A stretch of DNA of 64,000 nucleotides from an uncultured Pirellulales bacterium. Lineage in GTDB: Bacteria > Planctomycetota > Planctomycetia > Pirellulales > Thermoguttaceae. Each line of letters starts with the position of its first letter. Position 1 is the first letter of the stretch. The DNA is taken from contig CALLPE010000001.1 in NCBI GenBank assembly GCA_938015445.1, positions 1 to 64,000 of the forward strand, read 5' to 3'. The translations under genes and the position numbers were made by a program. The notes under the pieces are model-generated. The model was given only the letters and a program-made list of their open reading frames with translations, searched no databases and was not told the origin of the DNA. Positions 1 through 8,035 of the stretch are shown here, in pieces.

Positions 1-449
1 CCCATCCCGCCCTCGCCGAGCTTTTCCAGAATTTGGTACTCCCCTAATTGGTCCGCGCTCGGCAAAGCCGCGGTCGCCTGCTCGGCCACAGAGTGCGCTG
101 CTTGACCTGCCCGAGAAACTACCACCGGCGGAGACGGAACAACCGATGCCCCCGCACGAAGTGAACCCTCCATCTGCGCCTTCAATTGCCGGTCATAGGC
201 CGCCTTCTTCGCAGCGTTGAGCAAGCAAACTCGGGCCGCAGCCACCTCGTTAAGCAGCTTCTGCGACAGCGCCGCATGTGGCCCGGTCTGAAAAGTCCGC
301 AGATGCGCCATCTGCCGGTTGGCAGCGTGCTCGATGGCCTCCGCGTTTTCTTCGAACAGCCGCAACCCTAGCAAGCGATAGTAGTTGGGCGGCTGTTCGG
401 CTGGCGGGATACCCAACCAAGTATGATAGGGATCGAACGGCTCAGACAT
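1..449 (-). CDS. Ser/Thr protein kinase, N-terminal part (cut by window edge)
   Basis: The 3' part lies outside the window. From the ATG at 449 the protein begins MSEPFDPYHTWLGIPPAEQP and continues with an YYRLLGL segment, a basic helix and a K-K-AAYDRQL end. This is the J-domain-like N-terminal module of about 100 residues that often precedes planctomycete kinases. After an Ala/Val-rich linker the kinase domain starts as LGEYQILEKLGEGGMG, a good glycine-rich ATP loop, at the window edge. The role is presumably protein phosphorylation in signalling, with the J-like module as a partner-binding or autoregulatory domain (inference). It is the most downstream visible minus-strand gene here, 209 bp beyond the channel operon, so co-transcription is possible but not shown. 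Family assignment is firm; catalytic residues cannot be checked. Confidence 0.88.
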   Translation of the reverse strand, partial: MSEPFDPYHTWLGIPPAEQPPNYYRLLGLRLFEENAEAIEHAANRQMAHLRTFQTGPHAALSQKLLNEVAAARVCLLNAAKKAAYDRQLKAQMEGSLRAGASVVPSPPVVVSRAGQAAHSVAEQATAALPSADQLGEYQILEKLGEGGM

Positions 450-658
450 GCCTGCCCCCTGCGCGACACAACCAGGGCGCCAAGGCGAACTCTTGTGCCC
501 CAACCGATAGACTGCATCCCCCCGAATAAGACCGATTCTACCGACCAGCAGCACTGGTTGCAAGCATAAGGCAGTGTTGATGAGCCGGTCTTTCGGATGC
601 GAAATAGCCTCCGGTGGGTACGCAAAACCAAGCGCAGGTGGCTGGGGAATGCAAGTGT

Positions 659-1672
659 TCACTGTGCAGCGGTTTTGCTGCCGTGGGGGGAGCCGCCGAT
701 GGGCATGTCTTGGGGCAGGGGGCGGCCGGCTACGGCGAAGCCCATCTGGTACAGCTCTTTTCGCAAAGTGCGAAAAGCGGCAAAACTATCTGGATACACC
801 CAAATGGTGATGGTGTGCTTGCCCGGACGCAGCTCGGCCAGGCGGCGGCGGAACTCGGACTGGCTGCCCAGGGCTTCTTCTACCGGTTCGCCCAGCTCCG
901 TGCTTAGCGGATGGATAGTGAACAGTTCCAGTTCAGGGTAGCTGCCGCTGCGTCGTCGGGTGACGATGGCTTCTTCGGCAGGCACTTCGCGCCACAGGAC
1001 GGTATATTCCAGCCGGAAGCCATCCACGGGGCCGACCGCCCCGCGCAACTGGCGTTTCTGCCGAAGCTGCTCGGCGTTGCGGCGCACGTCGAGGATCATC
1101 CGCTCGATTAGCCGCTCCCAGGGAATCGCCGCGATCCGCCCATTGCGAAGCTGGAAGTGAACTTCGTCTTCATCCACGGTGCGGCTGATGGGAGTGGGAT
1201 AGCTTTCGATCACGATCGGCTGTGCGGCTACCGCGTCCAGCGCGGCGCGTTGCTGGTTTAGCTGGGCGATTCGGCGGCGAGCATCTTCGATGGCTTCGGA
1301 TAGTTGGAAGTCGGCCTGGGCATCGCCATCGGCCTTGTGCCGCTGTTGGCGGATTTCCTCTTCCAAGGCCGCTACGGCGAAACCTAACATGTCGCGGTGC
1401 GCCTTGTTAATCGCCGCCAATTGGTAGAGGTTGTTGACCTCCGTGGCCAGCTTGAGCACGTCGGCGCGAAGCGATTGCTCCTGGGCCAGCAGCTTGTGCA
1501 GGTCTTCCTGGAGGTCGAGGGCCGATTGGCTCGCGGGGGCGTCGACCGGCATGTTTTTGATCCTCATGCCAATGAGCATCACCATAATCAACATGATGCT
1601 CACCACGCTGGCGACGATATCGACGAACGAATCGGCGTTGACGGCGTCGATAGGACTGCGCTGGTCGGTCAT
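659..1672 (-). CDS. ExbD/MotB-like single-pass coiled-coil membrane protein
   Basis: The product is 337 residues. I chose ATG 1672 because it places one hydrophobic helix at about residues 17-37. An in-frame start further upstream (1801) would add a cysteine-rich leader of poor quality. The helix carries an Asp at its start (SFVDIVASVVSIMLI), where MotB and ExbD keep their proton-accepting Asp. After it comes a Glu/Gln-rich coiled coil (about 45-145) and a mixed alpha/beta C-terminal part with no family I recognise. It is the last gene of a three-gene minus-strand set behind a MotA/ExbB-type channel protein, so it probably forms the stator plug or linker of that proton channel. It lacks a recognisable OmpA-type peptidoglycan-binding domain. 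The 9-mer GGGCAGGGG lies antisense in the gene (713-721). Confidence 0.75.
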   Translation of the reverse strand: MTDQRSPIDAVNADSFVDIVASVVSIMLIMVMLIGMRIKNMPVDAPASQSALDLQEDLHKLLAQEQSLRADVLKLATEVNNLYQLAAINKAHRDMLGFAVAALEEEIRQQRHKADGDAQADFQLSEAIEDARRRIAQLNQQRAALDAVAAQPIVIESYPTPISRTVDEDEVHFQLRNGRIAAIPWERLIERMILDVRRNAEQLRQKRQLRGAVGPVDGFRLEYTVLWREVPAEEAIVTRRRSGSYPELELFTIHPLSTELGEPVEEALGSQSEFRRRLAELRPGKHTITIWVYPDSFAAFRTLRKELYQMGFAVAGRPLPQDMPIGGSPHGSKTAAQ

Positions 1673-1872
1673 GCTTCGGTCAGCACAATGTTGTCGATAC
1701 GGCAGGCAACTTGCGAGCCTGAGACACACGCGCGCCGCCAGGTCGCAAGCCGATGCATTTTTACCTGAAAGCAGTGAACCGCAGTATTCACCGCAGGACA
1801 AGCCAGCCGTGATACTCAGTAAGCTGGCAAGTTGCGCGGCTAGGCAAACCAGCCGTGTCAGCCGGCGCCGGT

Positions 1873-3753
1873 TTACCTCCGCTGAATCAGTAATCCACTG
1901 CCTTCCAGCAGTGCGGACAGTTCCTCGAACCTTTGCTCTGCGTCAGGAGCTACCGATACTTGCAACACAGGACGCCAATACATACCCTTTCCGGCGATTC
2001 CCCAGGAACGAATTCGTTCCCAAACCGTCAATATCATCTCGTCCACGGCGTCAACGGTGCGTTGGCCAAAAACGATGGTTTTACCGGGAGCGACACCTGT
2101 TTCGGGCAAAAAGACCATGCGGTCCGGGTGACAGTCGATTTTTATAGGCCTAGTCAGGGGTATCGCGCCGGAAGCGACTTCGGGCAGCCCCCAGTTGGTC
2201 ACGCGCCGGTCGAGCGACGCGTTGGGTTTTCCGGGGCTTTGCTGCTGGTCGTGGGTGACGCTTCGGTCGTTCGCCTCGGTCTGTGGTCGGGGATGCCACT
2301 GGCCGGGCCGCAGCGGATTGCGCCCGGCGTACTCCAGCGGCGCGTCGTCTGGTCCGGTGGTGTGAGCCGTGGGGCCGTCGGGCGGAGGGGGTACAATTAC
2401 CCCTTCGGGCAATGGTTGCCGCGTTGGGTGGTGGCCCGATTGCGGCTCTGATTGCATCTGGCCAGCCGAAACCGCGCTGCGGATATGCGAACCGCCAGCG
2501 GGAAGATCTGCGTAGTGCCGGATGGTACCGTCAGGCGAACTGAACTCTGCGGTGGCGGTGGCGGATGCCGCGTTGTCCTGGCCTCCAGCCGGCGGCGATT
2601 GTCCAACTGACTGCTGCCCAACAGTGCCGCCGCTAGGCAGGCGGCCTGTTGTCCGCACCTCGGCGGCGCCGCTATGGCCCTCAGGCGCTGCGAGCCGTGC
2701 ACCGATCGGGCCGGCAGCCGGTTGGCCAACATAGCGGCTTGTGGTGGCGGGACCGTCGATTTGCACCACGCCGCCACGCCCGGGCGAGACGGCGTAAACA
2801 GGTCGGTCCGCACCGTAAAGGCGAGGCGCAGCGGCTATAATTCGGGCTTGGATCTGCCTGGCTTGTTCCAGGGCGGCTTGAGCGACTTGGAGCAACTGGG
2901 GGTCGGGCGGCGGATAGCTGAGTTGCCAATCGTCGTCGATAAGTTCGTAGCCGAAGTCCGAGCCCCAGGCAGCTATTGCCTCGCGGGCAGCGGCATATGC
3001 TGCTACGCCGCTGGCCCGCACCAACAGCAGCGGATACGGCCGCTGGCCGCCTTGTGCATCGATCAGCCCGCTCCGATCCCAGTAGGCCTCGATTGCCCTG
3101 AGCGTTGCGGCCAAGGGGTTGTCTTTTCTCAGCGGACCGCGGAAGTCGTCGGCAGTCAGGCGTATTCCTTCCGGCTGTATTACCACGGCGTCGGTCGTGC
3201 ATTCGATGTATATCGGTCGGCGGCGCGTTCCACTGGGACCTTCGTAGGGGATGATGGCGTAGGAGGGCTTGCGCTGCCGGGCGGCTGTTTGGGCCGCTTC
3301 CAAGCTGCGCTCGGCGGAGGCAAGCTCGGCCTGGACTTGTTCCCACTGGGCCTGTAACCGGCTGCCCGCTCGGTCGGTGGTTTCGCTCTGCCCGATCGAA
3401 CGCAGCACATTCTGCAATCGTTGCGCTTCGGACTGCAATCGCCGGGCATGGTCTTCGTAGTGCGCCAACTGGTCACGGGCTTGACGAAGGTCCTCTTCGG
3501 TCTTTTGCCGCGAGAGCTTCAACTGCTCGATGCGCCAGGCGACCAATTCCAGTTCGGAGCGGAGTTCCTCTTGCGACTGGGCGGCGCGCTGTTGCGCCTC
3601 GGCCAGCGCTTGGCGGCGCGCCATGCGCGAGATACCCAACAGCAAAGGCACTAGCGCGCCCATCACGCACACCAGCACCGCCAGAAACGGGAACAGTGCC
3701 AGGCTCGCACCCGGGCGCGGCGCACGTCGGCGTTGAGGCTGTCGGGTACTCAT
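1873..3753 (-). CDS. large ExbD-like membrane coiled-coil protein
   Basis: The product is 626 residues. An Arg/Pro-rich cytoplasmic start is followed by one membrane helix (about 18-42, FPFLAVLVCVMGALVPLLL), which resembles the ExbD/TolR anchor but lacks the membrane Asp. A long Glu/Gln/Arg coiled coil fills about 45-160. An alpha/beta domain follows (about 165-285), then a Pro/Gly/Gln-rich low-complexity linker, then a C-terminal domain (about 525-620) that resembles the first in its PI-K/E-C and P-VVV patterns. The start overlaps the stop of the upstream channel gene in an ATGA, so translation is coupled. With its neighbours it probably forms an asymmetric stator in which only the smaller partner supplies the proton-binding Asp (inference). 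The function of the soluble domains is unknown. Confidence 0.75.
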   Translation of the reverse strand: MSTRQPQRRRAPRPGASLALFPFLAVLVCVMGALVPLLLGISRMARRQALAEAQQRAAQSQEELRSELELVAWRIEQLKLSRQKTEEDLRQARDQLAHYEDHARRLQSEAQRLQNVLRSIGQSETTDRAGSRLQAQWEQVQAELASAERSLEAAQTAARQRKPSYAIIPYEGPSGTRRRPIYIECTTDAVVIQPEGIRLTADDFRGPLRKDNPLAATLRAIEAYWDRSGLIDAQGGQRPYPLLLVRASGVAAYAAAREAIAAWGSDFGYELIDDDWQLSYPPPDPQLLQVAQAALEQARQIQARIIAAAPRLYGADRPVYAVSPGRGGVVQIDGPATTSRYVGQPAAGPIGARLAAPEGHSGAAEVRTTGRLPSGGTVGQQSVGQSPPAGGQDNAASATATAEFSSPDGTIRHYADLPAGGSHIRSAVSAGQMQSEPQSGHHPTRQPLPEGVIVPPPPDGPTAHTTGPDDAPLEYAGRNPLRPGQWHPRPQTEANDRSVTHDQQQSPGKPNASLDRRVTNWGLPEVASGAIPLTRPIKIDCHPDRMVFLPETGVAPGKTIVFGQRTVDAVDEMILTVWERIRSWGIAGKGMYWRPVLQVSVAPDAEQRFEELSALLEGSGLLIQRR

Positions 3754-4910
3754 GCGGCATGGGTAGCGCGTCTGGCTGGCTCCAGCCTTACTGCCGTGGG
3801 CTGCTCGCTCAGCCGGGCGTTGAGCAACTGGACAGCGGCGGCCAAGTTCAACACGGTTTGTTCAAAATGTTTGCTGCCCGCCAAAGCAGCCAGGTTGCGG
3901 TTCAGTGCGTCTTCCAAGCGCACGATTTGCTCGTTTCCTTGCACTATTTGCCGCAGCACGTCGGCCTGTTGGGTCAGCGCCGATTGCAATCGCGCCGCAG
4001 ATGATTCCATCGCTCCACTGTACTGGTCCAGCATGGAGCGCAAAGCTGCCTGCCACATTTCGGTTTGTCGGTGGAGCAGTTGCTCGGTCATTGCGGCCAG
4101 CTTGTCAACCAGTTGGGCGGCACCGGCCAGCGCCGGGTCGGCCGCGCGGTCGGTGGGGGGAAAGCGGGAAAGGAGTTCCTCGGCGACCCGCCGCCCGACA
4201 CGGTGGAGCAGACTGCTTTCGGCCTTCTCCACGAAAAATTGCACGAACATCAACACTATCGAAAGCGACAAGGCCAGCGCCGTGGTGTCGAACTTTACGC
4301 CCAGCCCGGTCAATACCTCGATCATCGACTCGTCCGGCGCACGCAGGTCCACGCTGTTCAGTGCCATGGTGATCCCCACCACGGTGCCCAGAAAACCGAG
4401 AATGGGGATCGACCAGACTATCACGCGGAATAAGGCGTAGCTGGCGTGTTGCCGGGCGGAATCCAGGTCTGCCAAGTAGTCGAGGTAGTCGTCGAGCCCC
4501 TCGGTCGAGCCGCGCACTCGCACCCTTTCCAATGCAGTCCGCAGCCGGCAGATGTAGTACTCCTGTTGTCGGCCGACGGGAAGCTCGTCCAGCCGCTGCA
4601 ACAGCACTTCGCAGCGCTGCTTCAAATTGCCGGCAGGACTAATGGCGACGTCGGCTCCGGCCATCGGCGATTGGCCCACGGCAGCGTGCTGGGCAGCTAC
4701 GTCCAGGGCCTTGAGCACCAATGCCGCCAAGCCGATAGCGAAGATCACAGTTTCCATGTACTCCACCGGGTGACCGGCGAAGTAGCGGACCAAAAGCGGC
4801 GTCTGTAACGGGCCGCCGTGAAGCAAAGCGTAGAAGGCCGCCGCTCCCAAACCACCCCACAGCAATGGTGATCTAAGCGCCGCGTGATACCACTTTCGCA
4901 AATTGTCCAC
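3750..4910 (-). CDS. MotA/TolQ/ExbB-family proton channel protein with coiled-coil tail
   Basis: The product is 386 residues. Four hydrophobic segments are visible at about 13-31, 48-68, 143-168 (IVWSIPILGFLGTVVGITMA) and 190-215 (TTALALSLSIVLMFVQFFVE). The third and fourth match the conserved MotA/TolQ/ExbB core, in which a glycine-rich helix and a T-T-A/S helix line the proton path. After the last helix a long amphipathic, Gln/Leu/Ala-rich region (about 230-375) looks like a cytoplasmic coiled coil, longer than in ordinary ExbB. It is the first gene of the set and overlaps the next one by ATGA. Two membrane-anchored coiled-coil proteins follow. I infer a proton-driven force-generating complex of unknown output. 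Family confident, subfamily not. Confidence 0.85.
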   Translation of the reverse strand: MDNLRKWYHAALRSPLLWGGLGAAAFYALLHGGPLQTPLLVRYFAGHPVEYMETVIFAIGLAALVLKALDVAAQHAAVGQSPMAGADVAISPAGNLKQRCEVLLQRLDELPVGRQQEYYICRLRTALERVRVRGSTEGLDDYLDYLADLDSARQHASYALFRVIVWSIPILGFLGTVVGITMALNSVDLRAPDESMIEVLTGLGVKFDTTALALSLSIVLMFVQFFVEKAESSLLHRVGRRVAEELLSRFPPTDRAADPALAGAAQLVDKLAAMTEQLLHRQTEMWQAALRSMLDQYSGAMESSAARLQSALTQQADVLRQIVQGNEQIVRLEDALNRNLAALAGSKHFEQTVLNLAAAVQLLNARLSEQPTAVRLEPARRATHAA

Positions 4911-5430
4911 TAGTGCATTCCTTTGCCGATAGAGCAGGTCGAGCCGTGGCCGGTTCCCGTGGCAGGTTTTGAACGAGCACGCTTTGAAGACGTTTGACCG
5001 ATCGGTCCAGTATGCGCGCTGCGAGATTATGCATACGCATCAGACGCGCAACCGGGTTCTTGCTGCCGCTACGCTTGCCCATTGTCTACGGTCGATTGAG
5101 CCGAATTTTCAGCGCAAGTGGTTTGCTGCCCGGAGTACAAAGCGAACCGGTGTGACCGAGCCGTTTGCGTGTAGTGCGCAGGTGCTTGCGGACGATCAGC
5201 GACTTCGACCTGGCAAACTCTGAACGCATTTCGAGGCTCCTCGCTCTGAACGTTGTCTGCTTCTTTGCTGGCGGTCGATGCGATCGAGGCTGTGCGACTG
5301 CTTCAAGACAATGTGGCGGTATGCCGCCATGTATGCTTCCGCTTCAATATGCCCGGTGGTTCCATTGCCGAAGCAGTAAGCCTGGGTGGCCGCATACCCA
5401 CCTCGGGGCGTCCGTGCGTCTGTACGTTCG

Positions 5431-5552
5431 GGATGCACTTCCGGTTTGGTGAACTGTGGTTGGTGAACTATGGATGCACTTCCGCATTGGTACGGCCTGG
5501 ATGTAGTTCCGCGTCGGTACATTGTGGATGGACTTTTGCGTCGGCACGCCCG
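5431..5552. repeat. imperfect 27-bp tandem array, four units
   Basis: Units begin at 5431, 5472, 5499 and 5526, each opening with GGATG followed by a variant of CACTTCCG. The first unit is followed by a 14-bp partial duplication of its own end. The start of each unit is better conserved than its tail. The array is intergenic and matches no transposon or CRISPR pattern. Confidence 0.75.
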
Positions 5553-5869
5553 AGCGCATCTCCGATGAAACAGGGCCTGGTATCGCTCGTCGAAGGGCGA
5601 GAATTCTCTACAGACGGGCGAACAACGCAATGTCATTTCGCGTGGATATTTCTAATGGCCTACCGAGGTCGCAAAATCACAGGAGCCGACAGTGCCGGTG
5701 TCGCAGTGTCGATAAACTTGACAATCTGGGTGTAATACGCAGCATGGTGAACTTTGGTCTGTCGTGCTAACACGCTGCCGCGACTTACTGCCCCAAATCG
5801 GCCCGACCGGAGCTGCTCATTAACGTAAATGTCTTCCCCGCCGTGATCGCCGTTATTCACCGAATATCC

Positions 5870-6088
5870 AGCAAACTTTGCCAAAGTCGGCGCAACAGCA
5901 GGCCGATTATTCTTTGTGCCATTGCACTTTGGCAGGATGCGGCAGTAGCCCTGCGGTTGCCACAGATGTTGGCCGCTGCTGCCGAAAGCGTGGTTGTAGC
6001 AAGTAAAGGTGGGAACATCTGTCGTTCCCAGGGGGGGAAACAGTCCGGCTCCAGCCCGAGAGGGTTGGACCGGACTGTTGTTTTTTTC
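5870..6088 (+). ncRNA. candidate structured RNA ending in a strong terminator
   Basis: Several inverted repeats follow one another on the plus strand. TGCCAAAG (5879-5886) pairs with CTTTGGCA (5927-5934). Inside it TCGGC (5887-5891) pairs with GCCGA (5902-5906), directly stacked on the first stem. ACAGATGTT (5962-5970) pairs with AACATCTGT (6014-6022) and encloses a further GCTGC/GTAGC stem. The run ends in an 18-bp terminator hairpin (6039-6079) followed by seven T. No plus-strand gene lies upstream, so the terminator appears to end a non-coding transcript, or to act as an attenuator for the gene at 6392. RNase P, tmRNA and SRP RNA hallmarks are absent. The 5' end is not defined. Confidence 0.45.
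6039..6088 (+). terminator. intrinsic terminator, 18-bp stem with GAGA loop
   Basis: AACAGTCCGG (6039-6048) pairs with CCGGACTGTT (6070-6079). After a single bulged C, TCCAGCCC pairs with GGGTTGGA around a GAGA tetraloop. GTTTTTTT follows on the plus strand. The opposite side has no comparable T-run, so it acts on plus-strand transcription. Confidence 0.85.
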
Positions 6089-6124
6089 TATCGCGGCTGA
6101 GCACTGTCCCTTTGTTGTTTTTTC

Positions 6125-6265
6125 GAGCTTGTTCTGGTCGTTATTTTTAGCAGCTCGCCGCGGTAGTTCTTCTTGCACCCTAGCCACGGTTATTCTTTAA
6201 CAGTATTCTGTTTACCAGCTCGCCGTGGTTTGTACTTTTTCCAAGCTCGTCTTGGCGCCGGTGGT
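6125..6265. repeat. degenerate tandem array, 25-36-bp units
   Basis: The word AGCTCG followed by a CGGT or TGGT motif and a T-rich end recurs about five times, for example AGCTCGCCGCGGTAGTTC and AGCTCGCCGTGGTTTG. Units are 25 to 36 bp, so the period is less regular than in the other arrays. It lies just upstream of the gene at 6392. Confidence 0.5.
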
Positions 6266-6391
6266 TGTGAAGTTTGTGGCTTCTGCCCCTCCGGCGTGGT
6301 AAAAAGTGTTTAACATGGCGTTGGTGCGAAGCGACCTGGAATGCTTGCCGAATAAGCAATTTCACCACTGGAACGGGCGAAGCACGGTATC

Positions 6392-7681
6392 ATGGCAACC
6401 ACAAAACCAATTGTTCTCTGCAAAGCTCGAGCAACGGTTAGACTTGCCGCGGCTGTGGCGATTTGTGGGGCAGCGTCGCTGAATTGCGCCGCCGATGATT
6501 GGACACGGTTTCGCGGCCCCAACGGAAGCGGTCAAAGCGAAGCCGATAGCATTCCTGTGACCTGGACTGCCAACGATTACAACTGGCGGGTCGAATTGCC
6601 GGGCATAGGATACTCGTCTCCGGTAGTGTGGGGCGATCGTCTTTACGTCACTTCGGCCGCCAGCGACGACGCCACGCGGATCATCCGCTGCCTGCGCACC
6701 GCCGATGGCCAGTTGGTATGGGAAAAGACATTTGCCTCCAGCAAACATCACGTCCACAATTTCAACTGCTTCGCCTCGTCGTCTCCGGTGGTCGATTCGC
6801 AGCGCGTGTATATGGCCTGGGCGACCCCAGAACGCTACCTGGTCGCCGCACTGGACAGGCAGACCGGGGCTGAAGTTTGGCGGCAAGACCTGGGGCCTTT
6901 CGTGGCCGAGCATGGTTTCGGAGCATCGCCGATCGTGTGGAACGATTTGCTGATTGTTCCCAACGAGCAAGACGGGCAAAGCTTTGTCGTCGCGCTAGAC
7001 TGCCGCACCGGACAGGTACGCTGGAAAACCGATCGCCGCACCGCTCGAACCGCATATTCCACGCCCGTGGTGTACCAAGGCGAGGGGCCGCCGCAATTGA
7101 TTTTGGCCAGCATGGCCCACGGCGTGTACAGCCTAGACCCCAGCACCGGAAAGCCTAATTGGGAATTGCCCGTCTTCCAATGGCGCGTGGTCGGCTCGCC
7201 AATGATCGCCTCCGGGCTGATCATCGCCAGTTGCGGGGAAGGGGGCGGTGGCAAGCGCACCGTGGCGATTCGCCCGGGCGAGCCGTCGAAAAACATTCCA
7301 CCAAAGTTGGAATACGAGTTCCAAGGTTCGCTTCCCTACGTGCCAGTCCCGGTCGCTTACGGCGACCTGCTGTTCCTGTGGAGCGACTCCGGGGTAGTCA
7401 CGTGCGCCGACGCTCCCACCGGAAAAATACACTGGCGCGAGCGCGTAGGAGGGAAGTTTTTCGGCTCGCCGGTGCGCGTGAGGGACAGGCTGTACTGCAT
7501 GTCGCGCGAAGGGATTATGTTCGTGCTAGCTGCTGCCCGGGAGTTCAAACTGCTGGCCAAGATCGACCTGGAAGAGCCAAGCAATGCCACTCCGGCGGTG
7601 GCCGATGGCGTGATGTACCTGCGAACCAATTCGCATTTGATGTCGCTGGGCGGAAACAAGACGGCTGCCGCCACGCGCTGA
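6392..7681 (+). CDS. secreted PQQ/BamB-like beta-propeller protein
   Basis: The product is 429 residues. A signal peptide covers about 1-34 (ALA-rich, ending LNCAADDW). The mature part starts DDWTRFRGPNGSG, the usual opening of planctomycete outer-membrane PQQ-like WD propellers. Blade motifs recur: YSSPVVWGDRLYVTS, GQLVWEKTF, GAEVWRQDLG, TAYSTPVVYQGEGPP, NWELPVFQWRVVGSP, GKIHWRERVGGKFFGSP and NATPAVADGVMYLRT. The repeat type (W-docking motifs, A/G-x-D-x-x-T-G-x-x-x-W) is that of PQQ enzyme repeats, but the catalytic residues of quinoprotein dehydrogenases are not apparent. A structural or sugar-binding role in the periplasm is therefore more likely than a redox enzyme. It is monocistronic. 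The start is the first ATG before the signal peptide; no good ribosome-binding site is seen. Confidence 0.88.
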   Translation: MATTKPIVLCKARATVRLAAAVAICGAASLNCAADDWTRFRGPNGSGQSEADSIPVTWTANDYNWRVELPGIGYSSPVVWGDRLYVTSAASDDATRIIRCLRTADGQLVWEKTFASSKHHVHNFNCFASSSPVVDSQRVYMAWATPERYLVAALDRQTGAEVWRQDLGPFVAEHGFGASPIVWNDLLIVPNEQDGQSFVVALDCRTGQVRWKTDRRTARTAYSTPVVYQGEGPPQLILASMAHGVYSLDPSTGKPNWELPVFQWRVVGSPMIASGLIIASCGEGGGGKRTVAIRPGEPSKNIPPKLEYEFQGSLPYVPVPVAYGDLLFLWSDSGVVTCADAPTGKIHWRERVGGKFFGSPVRVRDRLYCMSREGIMFVLAAAREFKLLAKIDLEEPSNATPAVADGVMYLRTNSHLMSLGGNKTAAATR

Positions 7682-8035
7682 GCCGCTTGCCGCGCGCCAC
7701 GCCTTCAGGCCCAGACCCCAAAAAACCACGCTTTCAGGCCGACACGCAGGAAAGCCGACACTCAAGAAAAACGGCGTAACGAAGCCGCTGTAATAACGCA
7801 GGCCGCAACGCAGTAAGCTAGTCTGGAAAGCCACGCGCTGAGCACCGGAAGCGGCACACTGAGCAACCGAGCCAGGGCACGGCCGGGGAGATGTGGGACC
7901 TTGCAGCGCAACGGGAATACAATTGCCGCCGGTTAACGATAAGAACACTGGCCTTGTATGCTCCAGGCGTGCTATACTGACGGCTGATAGCGGCGCTGTG
8001 AGCAGTTTGAGTCTTCTGCGGCGGGGGCTCCTCAA
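7682..8035. other. spacer with short dispersed repeats
   Basis: The spacer is 354 bp. The words CACGCYTTCAGGCC (7697 and 7727 areas) and GCCACGCGCTGAGC (7671 and 7831 areas) each occur twice, so it has the same repeat-derived character as the other spacers. The promoter of the next gene is not identifiable. No gene is seen. Confidence 0.5.

Larger units (their letters stand above)
4911..6391. other. long spacer without a credible protein gene
   Basis: This 1.48-kb stretch separates the minus-strand channel operon from the plus-strand beta-propeller gene. Open frames exist on both strands, but their translations are Cys/Arg/Ser-rich, have no domain pattern and run through tandem repeats, so I do not call them. 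It holds a 27-bp tandem array, a candidate structured RNA with a terminator, and a second degenerate array, each listed separately. Promoters for the flanking divergent genes must also lie here, but I could not place them convincingly. Confidence 0.6.

Noticed and set aside
659..4910. Zorya-type anti-phage system
   Set aside because: ZorB-like OmpA domain, ZorC, ZorD and ZorE are all absent; only the channel type is shared.
5253..5735. 160-residue open frame on the plus strand
   Set aside because: It runs through the 27-bp tandem array, is Cys/Ser/Arg-rich and shows no domain or start signal.
5660..6187. 175-residue open frame on the minus strand
   Set aside because: It overlaps the stems and terminator of the candidate RNA and has no family pattern.
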